A stretch of 64,000 nt of DNA. It comes from an uncultured Anaerolineales bacterium. Lineage in GTDB: Bacteria > Chloroflexota > Anaerolineae > Anaerolineales > UBA6663. The DNA lies in assembly GCA_937952305.1 (NCBI GenBank), contig CALFZO010000052.1, positions 62,001 through 126,000 of the forward strand, given 5' to 3'. Below are positions 54,270 to 62,957 of this stretch, piece after piece (position 1 is the stretch's first letter; the number at the start of each line of letters is the position of its first letter). Below the pieces are notes generated by a model that was not told the origin of the DNA, searched no databases, and worked only from the letters and a program-made list of their open reading frames with translations. Position numbers and translations under genes: made by a program.

Positions 54270-54902
54270 TTATTCGATCGGAACGGGGTCGCCCAGGATC
54301 GGCCTGGGCCGAGCGATGTGGATGTCCCACCAGGCCGCCGCCGTGGCCAGCAGCTCGCGCGCGCTCCAGAAAGTCAGCGAGCGGCTCAAGTAAGTCCGGC
54401 GGTCGGCGGCCACGCCGGTGACGCGGACGCCCAGCGCCTCGCACAGGAACAGGGCGCGCGGCAGGTGGAAAGCCTGCGTCACCAGCAGCGCTTCCTGCAC
54501 GCCGAAGATCGCGCGTGCCCGGTAACAGGTGTCATAGGTGCGCTGGCCGGCGCTGTCCAGCACGATATCGTCGGCGGGCACGCCGAGTTCGAGCGCGGCC
54601 TGGCGCATGGCCGCCGGCTCGTTGTAGTTGGCGGCCCGGTTGTCGCCGCTCATCAGCAGCTTCTCGACCTGGCCGCGCTGATACAGTTCCACGGCCGTGG
54701 CGACGCGGTCGTACAAGACCGGGCTGGGACGGCCATCGCGGCGCAGCCCGGCTCCAAAGACGATGGCCACCCGCGCGCGCGGCGCCTCCTCAACCGACTT
54801 GATCTGCGGATCGTAGCGCAGCAGCGTGTACAGGCGCGGCCCCACCAACACCAGCGCCGTCGCCGCCAACCCGCCCAACAGCAGTTTCCACATGAGTCGC
54901 AT
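54270..54902 (-). CDS. SanA/YdcF-family (DUF218) membrane protein
   Basis: A 210-residue protein. One N-terminal hydrophobic helix (residues 5-22) anchors it, and the rest faces outwards. DUF218 motifs follow in order: VAIVFGAGLRRDGRPSPVLYDRV, LLMSGDNRAANYNEPAAM and LVTQAFHLPRALFLCE. SanA-like proteins influence envelope permeability and peptidoglycan integrity; the reaction is not known. It converges on the giant kinase and diverges from an M23 peptidase, so the two envelope genes may be related in function. Confidence 0.85.
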   Translation of the reverse strand: MRLMWKLLLGGLAATALVLVGPRLYTLLRYDPQIKSVEEAPRARVAIVFGAGLRRDGRPSPVLYDRVATAVELYQRGQVEKLLMSGDNRAANYNEPAAMRQAALELGVPADDIVLDSAGQRTYDTCYRARAIFGVQEALLVTQAFHLPRALFLCEALGVRVTGVAADRRTYLSRSLTFWSARELLATAAAWWDIHIARPRPILGDPVPIE

Positions 54903-55052
54903 AGGCTCGACCGTACTCTACCGAGATAAACGGCACCTGAGCGCGGCGCCTGGCCCGCGCCCCGCCACCAACGGAAATAATACCAATTCCTGACGATTCC
55001 CCAACGTGGCGCTGGCTACTAACCGGGGGCCGGGCCGGGTTACTATCGGCGC

Positions 55053-56441
55053 GTGCTTCACTGGGACGAATCCCACGCCGGCCCACTGCCCGCGCCGCCG
55101 GTTCTGCAACGCGGGTTCACCTTGCTCGAGCCGGAGATCGCGGACGGCGCCGACCTGGCCATCGGGATCGGCCAGCTGCAGCCGGCTTTCCAGGCCGGCG
55201 CGGCCCAACTCGCCCATGACCTGCGCGCGCTGATCCGGCCGGTGCGCGGCCTGGTCAGGCTGATCTGGCAGGCGGCCCGCGCCGCCGCCGCCGAAGGGCG
55301 GGTTCTGGTCCAGGAGGCCGTCCGAGAAGGGTCTGTTGTCCTCGGCGCGGACTCACAGGCCTTGCTCGCGGCGGGGCGTGAAGGCGCGGACGCGGCGCGG
55401 AGGTTCCTGGCCCGCGCCGCTTCGCTGCGGCAGGCCTGGCCGCGCTGGTCCGCGAGGCTGCGGGAGGCGGCCCGGATCGGCGGCGCGGAACTGCTGGCGG
55501 AGGCGCAGCCGCTGGTGGAGGCCGTGCGCCCGCACCTGGCGCGCACGCCCCTGCCCGGCCTGTGGCGGCGGACTGGGCTGGCCGTCCACGTTCTGGGCCG
55601 GCGCGCAAGCGCGGCCGCTCAGTGGGCCTGGACGCGCACAACGCCGCAACGGCTGGCGGCGCACGCCGCGTTGCGCGCCGCGCGCTGGCGTGTCAGCGTG
55701 GTGGCTCTGCGCCAAGATGAGCGGCGGCTCTTGCGTTCGCTGGTCGCCGCCGACGCCGCGCTGGCCGGCGCGATCGCGCTGGTGCTGCTCCTGGCCGGCC
55801 CCGTCTTCTTCGCTTCGTCTTCGGTCTCCGCCGCGCACCCGGCCTGGCAGGCCCGCGCCGCCTTGGTCGCGGCTCAGTCGGCCGGCCTCAGCGCCCCGCC
55901 CACGGCAGTGCCCGCCACAGCCACACCGGCGCCCACGCCCACACCCGCGCCAGTGCTCACCGCCACGCCCATCCCGATTATCTTCACCACCTGGGAGTCC
56001 AGCCTGCCCATCCAGGGCGGCTGGAACGGCCTGGGCGAGTGTTGGGGCACCACCGTGCTGGCGCCGGTCGGGAGCGGCCTCTTCAATTGGCCCACCGACA
56101 AACGTTTCCTGGTCGGCAAGAACTACAACGTCTGGTCTCACCCCGGCCTCGACCTGGGCGGTGACATCGGCGACCCGTTGTACGCGGCCGATGGCGGTGT
56201 GGTGGTCTACGCCGGCTGGAATGTCTGGGGTTTCGGCAACCTGGTGATCATCGACCACGGCAACGGCTGGCACACGCTCTACGCGCACATGAGCCAGATC
56301 AACGTGACGTGCGGGCAAGGCGTCACCGCTGGCACTATCCTCGGCCTGGCCGGCAGCACCGGCCGCTCCACAGGCCCGCACTTGCATTTTGAGATGCGTT
56401 ACAACGGGGGCAACGTGAATCCGTGGGATTACCTGCCTTAA
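55053..56441 (+). CDS. Membrane-anchored M23 peptidase
   Basis: A 462-residue protein. GTG 55053 is the start, only 7 nt after TACTAT, so the mRNA may be leaderless. Residues 1-230 are Ala/Arg-rich helices, then one hydrophobic helix (about 236-260), a Pro/Thr linker (TATPAPTPTP), and the LytM domain. Zinc ligands are in HPGLD (H363, D367) and the HLH motif (H443, H445), with GHGxG-like DHGNGWH between. It likely cuts peptidoglycan cross-links outside the membrane. The N-terminal domain would lie in the cytoplasm, an unusual arrangement. It is divergent from the SanA-like gene. Confidence 0.85.
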   Translation: MLHWDESHAGPLPAPPVLQRGFTLLEPEIADGADLAIGIGQLQPAFQAGAAQLAHDLRALIRPVRGLVRLIWQAARAAAAEGRVLVQEAVREGSVVLGADSQALLAAGREGADAARRFLARAASLRQAWPRWSARLREAARIGGAELLAEAQPLVEAVRPHLARTPLPGLWRRTGLAVHVLGRRASAAAQWAWTRTTPQRLAAHAALRAARWRVSVVALRQDERRLLRSLVAADAALAGAIALVLLLAGPVFFASSSVSAAHPAWQARAALVAAQSAGLSAPPTAVPATATPAPTPTPAPVLTATPIPIIFTTWESSLPIQGGWNGLGECWGTTVLAPVGSGLFNWPTDKRFLVGKNYNVWSHPGLDLGGDIGDPLYAADGGVVVYAGWNVWGFGNLVIIDHGNGWHTLYAHMSQINVTCGQGVTAGTILGLAGSTGRSTGPHLHFEMRYNGGNVNPWDYLP

Positions 56442-56530
56442 CCGCGGCCCCGCCCGCGCCCCTTTTCGCCGCGCAATCTTAAAGACGACCAGACCCGGTC
56501 AGGCGGTGTCGGCTGGCGGCCCCGCCCGCC

Positions 56531-57691
56531 TCAACGGGCGACGCGCGCCTGCCACACGGTGACGGCGACGCCGCCGTTGACCAGGTGCGCGGCCCGGCCA
56601 AGGTCGAAGCGCAGGCCGGTGGCGCGCGCCAGACGCTCTTCCGGGCACAGGAACGCCACCTGCCAGCCGGGACAGCGCTCGCGCAGCGTTTGCCCAAAGG
56701 CCGCATACAGGTCCAGCAGCGCCGCCGGGTCGCTCGCGCTGGAAACCCGGCGCCCGTACGGCGGATTGGTCACCACCCAACCCGGCCCGGCTGGCGGCGC
56801 CATCGCCGACACCGCCTGGCGCGCGAAGGTGATGGCCTCGGCGACGCCGGCCCGTTCGGCGTTGGCGCGCGCGGCCGTGATCGCGCCGGCATCCCGGTCC
56901 GAGGCCAGGATTACGGGCGGCGGCCCGGCTGGCGCCTCCGCCGCTGACTGCAGTGACTGCCACAGGCGCGCCTCGTAGCGCGGCCACTCCATGAACCGGA
57001 ACTGGCGCCCTCGCCCCGGCCGCAGGCCGCGCGCCCACTGAGCGGCCTCAATCGCGATCGTGCCTGAGCCGCAGAACGGGTCCAGCAACGGGCCGGCCCG
57101 ATCCCAAGCCGCCGCCGCCAACAGGCCGGCCGCCAGCGTCTCGCGCAGCGGCGCCTTGGCCGTGGCCAGCCGGTAGCCGCGCCGGTGCAGGAGTTCTCCC
57201 GAAGAGTCGACGCTGACCGTGACCGCGTCGCCGTCCAGGCGCACGACCACGAGCGGCGCGGTGTGGGAAGGCGCCTCGCCGTCGTCATCGGCCGCGGCCT
57301 GGCGGGACACTGGCTGGCCCAGCCGTTTGGCGATGGCCTGCGCCACACGTTCCGCCACGGCATCGGTGTGATACAGACGCGATTGGTGGCTGGTCGCCCG
57401 GACGGCGACCGGACGGCCCGGCCGCAGATAGCGTTCCCACTCCAGCCGGGCGGCGCGTTTATCCAGTTCCCAGAATTCGCGGGCGTGAAAGTGGCCGATC
57501 CGCACGAGGACGCGGCTGGCCAGGCGCAGTTCCAGATTGGCCCGGTAGACGTCGCGCAGCCCGCCGTCAAACTCAACTCCGCCCGGCACCACCCGCGGCT
57601 CGGTCACCCCCAGAGCGAGCAACTCGCGGGCCAAAAAACGTTCCAGGCCAGGGGCGCAGGCCGCGAACACGGAGAGGGTGTCGGCTGGCAT
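56531..57691 (-). CDS. THUMP-domain rRNA/RNA methyltransferase (RlmL-like)
   Basis: A 386-residue protein. The N-terminal 160 residues contain a THUMP-like RNA-binding region (AACAPGLERFLARELLALG through RVGHF). The SAM-binding domain has LLDPFCGSGTIAIEAA near residue 205 and the catalytic NPPYGRR near residue 310. This arrangement is that of the N-terminal half of RlmL and related m2G methyltransferases, with the target most likely a guanosine in rRNA or tRNA. It follows an RmlD-like gene by 16 bp and ends the fabF-rnc operon. Confidence 0.85.
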   Translation of the reverse strand: MPADTLSVFAACAPGLERFLARELLALGVTEPRVVPGGVEFDGGLRDVYRANLELRLASRVLVRIGHFHAREFWELDKRAARLEWERYLRPGRPVAVRATSHQSRLYHTDAVAERVAQAIAKRLGQPVSRQAAADDDGEAPSHTAPLVVVRLDGDAVTVSVDSSGELLHRRGYRLATAKAPLRETLAAGLLAAAAWDRAGPLLDPFCGSGTIAIEAAQWARGLRPGRGRQFRFMEWPRYEARLWQSLQSAAEAPAGPPPVILASDRDAGAITAARANAERAGVAEAITFARQAVSAMAPPAGPGWVVTNPPYGRRVSSASDPAALLDLYAAFGQTLRERCPGWQVAFLCPEERLARATGLRFDLGRAAHLVNGGVAVTVWQARVAR

Positions 57692-57707
57692 GGGTCAGCT
57701 CCCGGCT

Positions 57708-58574
57708 TCAGGCCGCCGCCGGCCCCTCAGAGCTGTACACGTCGCGGAGCACCTCGTCCACGCCGCGCAGCCGCGTCTGCAGTTCGCGCTCGGCGCGTTG
57801 ATTGAGCAGGCGCAGATCGCGGGCCCGGATCAGGCCGGAACCGGCGACGGTGCCGGGAACCACGTTGGGGCCGAGCGGAATCTGGAGGGCTGCGAGCAGC
57901 CGCCGCCCGAAGTCCCAGCGCGTCAACGCCTGCCCGCCGACCGTGTTCATCGGCCCGCGCAGCGCGGGCGTGGCCGCCAGTTCGAGCAGCGCCGCCACCA
58001 GATCGCCGACAAATACGGGACAGCGGTACTCGTCGGTGAAGAGCGTCACCGGCGCGCCGCGCCGCACGCCCTCCACCAACCAGCGTGTCTGATGATCCAG
58101 CGGCGCCAGGCCCCAGACCAGAGCCGGCCGCGCGATCACGGCCGTGGGACAGAGGGCGCGGACGATGGTTTCGGCCGTGGCCTTGGCACCGGCGTAATCG
58201 CCGAGCGGCGCCAACGGCGAGTCATCCTGATAGGGCGAGTTCTCGCCGTCGAAGACCTGGTCGGTGGACAGGTGGACGAAACGCGCGCCGCACTCCGCGG
58301 CAGCTGTGGCCAGGTGGCGGGCAGCCGGGACGATGGCGGCGATGTGCGCGGCGGAGCGGTTGGAACAGGCGGTGTGGATGACGGCGTCCGGCCGCCACTC
58401 GCGGACCAGCGCCCGCACGGCGGCGCCGTCCTGCAAGTCCAGCGCCAGCGCGCGCCCGTGGGCCGGCAGGACCGGGCGCGTGTAGTACGTGGCGCACACG
58501 TCCCAGGCCTGGGCCGCCGGCAGCAGGGCGCCGCCGACAAAGCCAGCCGCGCCCGTGATCAGCAGACGTTTCAT
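57708..58574 (-). CDS. RmlD-like SDR reductase
   Basis: A 288-residue extended SDR protein starting MKRLLITGAAGFVGGALLPAA (residues 1-21), with VHLSTDQVFDGE and the active-site Tyr-Lys in YAGAKATAE. It resembles dTDP-4-dehydrorhamnose reductases, and is a distant relative of the RmlD-like gene at 5520. Its ATG overlaps the rnc stop by 4 bp, so it is expressed with rnc. A link to dTDP-sugars is uncertain because no nucleotide-sugar genes surround it. Confidence 0.72.
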   Translation of the reverse strand: MKRLLITGAAGFVGGALLPAAQAWDVCATYYTRPVLPAHGRALALDLQDGAAVRALVREWRPDAVIHTACSNRSAAHIAAIVPAARHLATAAAECGARFVHLSTDQVFDGENSPYQDDSPLAPLGDYAGAKATAETIVRALCPTAVIARPALVWGLAPLDHQTRWLVEGVRRGAPVTLFTDEYRCPVFVGDLVAALLELAATPALRGPMNTVGGQALTRWDFGRRLLAALQIPLGPNVVPGTVAGSGLIRARDLRLLNQRAERELQTRLRGVDEVLRDVYSSEGPAAA

Positions 58575-59260
58575 ACCAGCCCGAGCCGGCCGAGCGCCTC
58601 CAGCGCGGCGGCCTGCTCAGCCGAGCGCTTGTTGAGGCCGCTGCCCTGGCCGCACAGCACCTCCCCCACGAACACCTGGGCGGTGAAGACGCGCTCGTGG
58701 TCTGGGCCGCTGTTGTCGATGATGGTGTAACGCGGCGTCTGGCCGCGGTCGGCCTGAGCCCACTCCTGCAGCCGGCTCTTGGCGTCGCTGTCCTGCTCGG
58801 CGCGCAGGATGCGCTCCAGCGCCGGGTTGAACAACGGCTCCACCAGGGCGCGCACCGCGTCGATGCCCGAGTCCAGGAAGTACGCGCCGATCACGGCTTC
58901 GAACGCATCACACAGCAGCGATTTGCGCAGGCGGCCGCCGCTCTCCTCCTCGCCGCGTCCCAGACGGATGGCCGGGCCTAGCTCCAGTTCCACGGCGAAC
59001 TCGGCCAGCTGCTCGGTGCGGACCAGGGCCGCCCGCAGGCGGGTGAGCCGGCCCTCTTTCATCTCCGGCAGGCGGTTGTAGAGGTAGGAGGCCGTGACGA
59101 AATCCAGCACCGCGTCGCCCAGGAACTCCAGCCGCTCGTTGTCCTCGAACGCCTCTGGATGCTCGTTAATGTAGGAGCGATGCGTGAAGGCGCGCCGCAG
59201 CAGCGAGGGGTCGCGGAAAGCCGGCAGGCGCGGACGTGCGTCAGGGGTGGGGACCAGCAT
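58571..59260 (-). CDS. rnc: Ribonuclease III
   Basis: A 229-residue protein. The signature NERLEFLGDAVLDF near residues 41-54 contains the catalytic carboxylates, and the second acidic cluster KSLLCDAFEAVIGAYFLDSG follows. The C-terminal double-stranded RNA-binding domain has SRLQEWAQ and GQGSGLNKRSAEQAAALEAL. It cleaves structured RNA including rRNA precursors. It lies 9 bp after fabF and overlaps the next SDR gene, an operon resembling the common fabF-rnc association. Confidence 0.95.
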   Translation of the reverse strand: MLVPTPDARPRLPAFRDPSLLRRAFTHRSYINEHPEAFEDNERLEFLGDAVLDFVTASYLYNRLPEMKEGRLTRLRAALVRTEQLAEFAVELELGPAIRLGRGEEESGGRLRKSLLCDAFEAVIGAYFLDSGIDAVRALVEPLFNPALERILRAEQDSDAKSRLQEWAQADRGQTPRYTIIDNSGPDHERVFTAQVFVGEVLCGQGSGLNKRSAEQAAALEALGRLGLV

Positions 59261-59269
59261 GGCCGGGCC

Positions 59270-60502
59270 TCAGCCGCGGAAGCGCTTGAGCACCAGCACT
59301 GAGTTGTGCCCGCCGAAGCCGAAGGCGTTGCTCATGGCCACGTCCACAGCGGCCTGGCGCGCCGTGTTGGGAACGTAATCCAGGTCACAGGCCGGGTCCG
59401 GGGTCTGGTAGTTGATGGTCGGCGGCAAGACGCCGGTCCGCAGCACCTGGATGCACAGGATCGCCTCCAGCGCGCCGGTCGCCCCCATCATGTGGCCGGT
59501 CATGGATTTGGTGGACGAGACTGGGATGCGGTACGCCTGCTCGCCGAACGCCCGCTTAATGGCGGCGGTTTCGGAGGCGTCGTTGAGCGGCGTGGCCGTG
59601 CCGTGGGCGCTGATATAGCCCACGTCGTCAACGTTGGCGCCGGCCGCGGCCAACGCCTGGCGCATCGCCGCCGACCCGGCGCCGCCGTCGCTGGCCGGGG
59701 CCGTGATGTGGAAGGCGTCGCCGGTGGCCGCGTAGCCCACCAGTTCCGCCAGGATCTCGGCTCCGCGCGCCTGGGCGTGCTCGAGCGCTTCCAGGACGAG
59801 CACGGCCGCGCCTTCACCCATGACGATGCCGTCGCGGTCCTTGTCGAACGGCGCCGGGGTGCCGCTGGTGCGGTGCGACATGGCCCCCAGCCGGTCGAAG
59901 GCGGCCACGCCCACGTCCACCGTAGTCGACTCGCTGGCGCCGGCCAGGGCGGCGTCCACCACCCCGCCCCGGATCAGCTGCCAGGCTGTGCCCAGCCCGT
60001 CCGAGCCGGAGGCACAGGCCGAGGCGATGGAGAAGTTCGGGCCCTGCGCGCCGGTCTCGATGGCGATCAGGCCGCCCGCCCCGTTCGACATGATCATGGG
60101 AATGGAGAAGACGTTGACGCGGCGCGGCCCGTTGGCGTCCAGCACGCGCACGGCGTCTTCCAGAGCGCGCAGGCCGCCGATGGCCGAACTGACGATCACG
60201 GCCACCCGCCCCGCGTTGGCCTCGTTAATCACCAGCCCGGAGTGCGCCATGGCCTCCTTGGCGGCCGCCATCCCGAATTGCTGGTAACGGTCGGTGCGCC
60301 GGACTTCTTTCGGGCCGACCGCCTGCGCCGGGTCGAAGTTCTTGACCTCGCCCAGGATCTTGACCTGGAATTGGGCGGCATCGAACAGCGTGAGCGGTCC
60401 GACACCGCTGCGGCCGTTGCTGATGTTGTCCCAGGTCTCGGCCACGTTGAGACCGCATGGGTTCACAGTCCCCATCCCCGTGATGACGACGCGTCGAGTC
60501 AT
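59270..60502 (-). CDS. fabF: Beta-ketoacyl-ACP synthase II
   Basis: A 410-residue thiolase-fold enzyme. ATG 60502 follows AGGAG by 6 nt; earlier starts are unlikely. Catalytic residues are C163 in SACASGSDG, H300 in SAHGTATPLND and H337 in KSMTGHMMGATG. It condenses malonyl-ACP with acyl-ACP in fatty-acid elongation. acpP, often adjacent, is absent; a threonine synthase ends 109 bp upstream instead. It is first in a probable operon with rnc, an SDR gene and an RNA methyltransferase. Confidence 0.95.
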   Translation of the reverse strand: MTRRVVITGMGTVNPCGLNVAETWDNISNGRSGVGPLTLFDAAQFQVKILGEVKNFDPAQAVGPKEVRRTDRYQQFGMAAAKEAMAHSGLVINEANAGRVAVIVSSAIGGLRALEDAVRVLDANGPRRVNVFSIPMIMSNGAGGLIAIETGAQGPNFSIASACASGSDGLGTAWQLIRGGVVDAALAGASESTTVDVGVAAFDRLGAMSHRTSGTPAPFDKDRDGIVMGEGAAVLVLEALEHAQARGAEILAELVGYAATGDAFHITAPASDGGAGSAAMRQALAAAGANVDDVGYISAHGTATPLNDASETAAIKRAFGEQAYRIPVSSTKSMTGHMMGATGALEAILCIQVLRTGVLPPTINYQTPDPACDLDYVPNTARQAAVDVAMSNAFGFGGHNSVLVLKRFRG

Positions 60503-60576
60503 GGTGTCTCCTGATGGTTGCAACGCTGGGTGGCCCGCCTGGGCCGAATTCGGATCGCCTGCCGGCCCCAGCCCGC

Positions 60577-60582
60577 ATTGTA
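60577..60582 (-). promoter_or_regulatory. -10 element TACAAT for fabF
   Basis: CCTACAATGCGGG on the minus strand carries TACAAT 75 nt before the fabF start. A weak -35-like GACAGC lies about 17 nt upstream. It repeats the CTACAATGC pattern found before the BtrH-like gene. Confidence 0.4.
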
Positions 60583-60611
60583 GGCCGAAAGCCGAATTCT
60601 GCTGTCGCCCC

Positions 60612-61742
60612 CTACGCCGCGCTCTTCAGACCATGGCCGGTCAGAATCACCACGAGCGGGTCGGCCTCCAGCCGCTCCAGGTTCTGCGTCAGGGCCGCCC
60701 AGCCGGCCGCGCCGGTCGGCTCGGTGTACAGGCCGCACCGCGCCAGCGCGGCCCGCGCCGACAGGATCGCGTCGTCTTCCACGGCCAGCACTGCGCCGCC
60801 GCTCGCGCGGATGGCGGCCAGGACCGCGTCGCCGCGCACGGGCTGGATTACGCGGATGCCCTCGGCCACCGTGGCGCCCTCGGTCGCCCAGTCCAGGCCC
60901 GCCCGGCCGTGGACATAGACGGCCCACAGCGGCGCGCACGCCAGCGCCTGCACGGCCACCAGGCGCGGCAGGGTTTCGATCAGGCCGGCGGCCCGCAGGG
61001 CCTGGAAGCCCCGCCACAACCCCAGGAGCAGGGTGCCGTGGCCGACCGGCAAGATCACGGCTGCCGGCGCCCGGCCAAGTTGCTCCCAGATCTCAAACGC
61101 GCAGGTAGCCGTCCCGGCCAACCCCAGCGGGCTGTAGATGTGGCTGGCGTAGACGGCCCCCGCGGCCACCGCCGCCTGAGCGGCTTCCGCGGCCTGGGAG
61201 CGCGGCCCGTCCACGGCCACGACCTCAGCCCCGTAGGCCTCGATCTGCCGGCGCTTGGGGCCGGCGGCCGCGGCCGGCACAAAGACCCGCGCCTGGAGGC
61301 CGGCCCGGGCCGCATAGCCTGCGAAGGCGGCGCCGGCATTGCCGGATGAGTCCTCGATAGCGGCCGTGACGCCGGCCGCCTTGAGCCCGGCCAGGGTCAG
61401 CGCCATGCCTCGGTCCTTGAACGAGCCGGTTGGGTTCTGGCCTTCTTGCTTGACAAACACCGTTCGGCCGGCGAGTTCGACCTTTACCAGCGGCGTGCCG
61501 CCCTCACCCAGCGACACGGGCTCCACCTCGGCCGGCAGCGGGAAGGTGTGGCGGTACCGCCAGACGCCGGGCTCTCCCGGCGCCACGCGGGCCGGATCGA
61601 AGACCGCGGGCTCGGCCAGCGCCAGCACGCCGCGGCAGACCGGGCATTTCCAGCCGATGAAAGCCAGCGGTTGTGTCCGCCCGCAATTCGAACACCGATA
61701 GGGCGCTGACGATGCGCCCGAGGCCGGATCCAATTGGGTCAT
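60612..61742 (-). CDS. thrC: Threonine synthase
   Basis: A 376-residue PLP enzyme. ATG 61742 gives the usual short zinc-ribbon N-terminus with C17, C20, C33 and C36. The PLP lysine is K109 in PTGSFKDRG; EDSSGNAGAAFAGYAA binds the phosphate of the cofactor, and LPVGHGTLLLG is the glycine-rich loop. It converts O-phosphohomoserine to threonine. It is 28 bp from the MoaD-MoaE gene and may be the last gene of that operon, a functionally unrelated neighbour. Cysteate synthase-like relatives share the fold. Confidence 0.88.
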   Translation of the reverse strand: MTQLDPASGASSAPYRCSNCGRTQPLAFIGWKCPVCRGVLALAEPAVFDPARVAPGEPGVWRYRHTFPLPAEVEPVSLGEGGTPLVKVELAGRTVFVKQEGQNPTGSFKDRGMALTLAGLKAAGVTAAIEDSSGNAGAAFAGYAARAGLQARVFVPAAAAGPKRRQIEAYGAEVVAVDGPRSQAAEAAQAAVAAGAVYASHIYSPLGLAGTATCAFEIWEQLGRAPAAVILPVGHGTLLLGLWRGFQALRAAGLIETLPRLVAVQALACAPLWAVYVHGRAGLDWATEGATVAEGIRVIQPVRGDAVLAAIRASGGAVLAVEDDAILSARAALARCGLYTEPTGAAGWAALTQNLERLEADPLVVILTGHGLKSAA

Positions 61743-61770
61743 GGTTCCAATGTGTCTGGGCGGCGTCCCG

Positions 61771-62502
61771 TCACGGCGCCCGATCCTGTTCACCGGGCGT
61801 GTAGTCCCCCTCCACCCACGTCTCACCCGCCGGGCCGATCTCTTTCTTCCAAACCGGCACGATCTCTTTCAAACGGTCGATCCCGTAGCGCGCGGCCTCG
61901 AACACGCCCGTGTCGCGGTGGGCAGCCGAACACGCGATCAGCACCGTGGGCGTGCCCGGGTCCAGCGGGCCGAGGCGCTGGACGATGGCGATGCCTTCCA
62001 CGCTCGGCCAGCGCTCGCGGATCTCGTCGGCCACCTGCTTCAGCTTGGCCTCGGCCATGGGCACGTAAGCTTCGTAGATCAGGCGCGTGGTGGTATGCGG
62101 CCCGAGGGCATCGCGGTCGGCGCGCGTGGTCACGCCGCGCACCATACCCGTGAACACGCAGGCCGCGCCGGTGGAGGGCAGCGTGATGCCGGCCACCAGC
62201 GCGTCTAGATCGATGGGGTCGTTAGTGATCTGAAAGAGCGTGGGCAGGTCCGCCGGCGCCCCGCCGGAGACGGGCGGAAACAGGGCCACCTCGTCGCCGT
62301 CGGCCAGCCCATCTTCGGCGAATGCGAACTCGCGGTTGCGCGAGACCAGGACGGTGGGCAGCGCCGGGCTCAGGGCCGGCAGGTCCGCGGCCAGCCGCTG
62401 CTTCAGGGTCGCCACCGTCGCGCCGGCATCCAGGGCCAGCGTCAGCCGTTCGCGCCCGGCGCGCTCTTTAAGGGTGGCGAAGAAAAGGACGGTGATGTTC
62501 AT
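61771..62502 (-). CDS. moaDE: MoaD-MoaE fusion, molybdopterin synthase
   Basis: A 243-residue protein. Residues 1-81 are MoaD-like (VLFFATLKERAG at the N-terminus, ending FPPVSGG at residues 75-81), with the C-terminal Gly-Gly of a sulfur carrier now internal. Residues about 88-243 are MoaE: FTGMVRGVTTRADRD, LIYEAYVPMAEAKL, and VWKKEIGPAGETWVEGD with the catalytic lysines. Molybdopterin synthase adds dithiolene sulfurs to the pterin precursor. As in mycobacterial MoaX, the carrier half must be released by cleavage after Gly81 to act. The start overlaps the Nudix stop by 4 bp. Confidence 0.9.
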   Translation of the reverse strand: MNITVLFFATLKERAGRERLTLALDAGATVATLKQRLAADLPALSPALPTVLVSRNREFAFAEDGLADGDEVALFPPVSGGAPADLPTLFQITNDPIDLDALVAGITLPSTGAACVFTGMVRGVTTRADRDALGPHTTTRLIYEAYVPMAEAKLKQVADEIRERWPSVEGIAIVQRLGPLDPGTPTVLIACSAAHRDTGVFEAARYGIDRLKEIVPVWKKEIGPAGETWVEGDYTPGEQDRAP

Positions 62503-62957
62503 TTTGCCCTGTATCCCAGAGCCTGTTGCAGCCGGCGCAGCAACGGATAACTGATCGGGTCCGCCTGGAGGGCGGGGTCCCAATCGGCGTCGTGGCGCAG
62601 GTCGAACCAGGCGACCGCCGTGATGGCATAAGCGCTGGCGGCCTCCGGCTCGGGCTCGTATCCGGGCCGGGCCTCGCCCGCCACCGGCCGGCACAGGTAA
62701 GTCTTATACCCCTGGTAGACGCGGTCACCGGGCGCGGCCGCGTCATCCAGCAGCAAGCGCTCGACCGCGACGTCCAGGCCGGTTTCCTCGCGCATCTCGC
62801 GCCGCACGCACGCTTCTTCCGTTTCGCCCGGCTCGCGGCCGCCGCCGGGTAGCAACCAAGCGCTGCGCCCGTCCGCGTGCCAGCGGTGCTGGATCAGCAG
62901 GATGGCGTGCTCACGCACGATCGCGCCCTGGTAGCGAAACTTAGGCGAGGACGACAT
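62499..62957 (-). CDS. Nudix hydrolase
   Basis: A 152-residue protein starting at ATG 62957 inside the end of moaC, a 17 bp overlap. The Nudix box GREPGETEEACVRREMREETG is clear and complete around residues 42-64 (G-x5-E-x7-RE-x2-EE-x-G). The family hydrolyses nucleoside diphosphates linked to another group. Sitting between moaC and moaDE suggests it acts on a nucleotide or pterin by-product, but no Nudix is known to be needed in molybdopterin synthesis, so this may be incidental. Confidence 0.85.
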   Translation of the reverse strand: MSSSPKFRYQGAIVREHAILLIQHRWHADGRSAWLLPGGGREPGETEEACVRREMREETGLDVAVERLLLDDAAAPGDRVYQGYKTYLCRPVAGEARPGYEPEPEAASAYAITAVAWFDLRHDADWDPALQADPISYPLLRRLQQALGYRAK

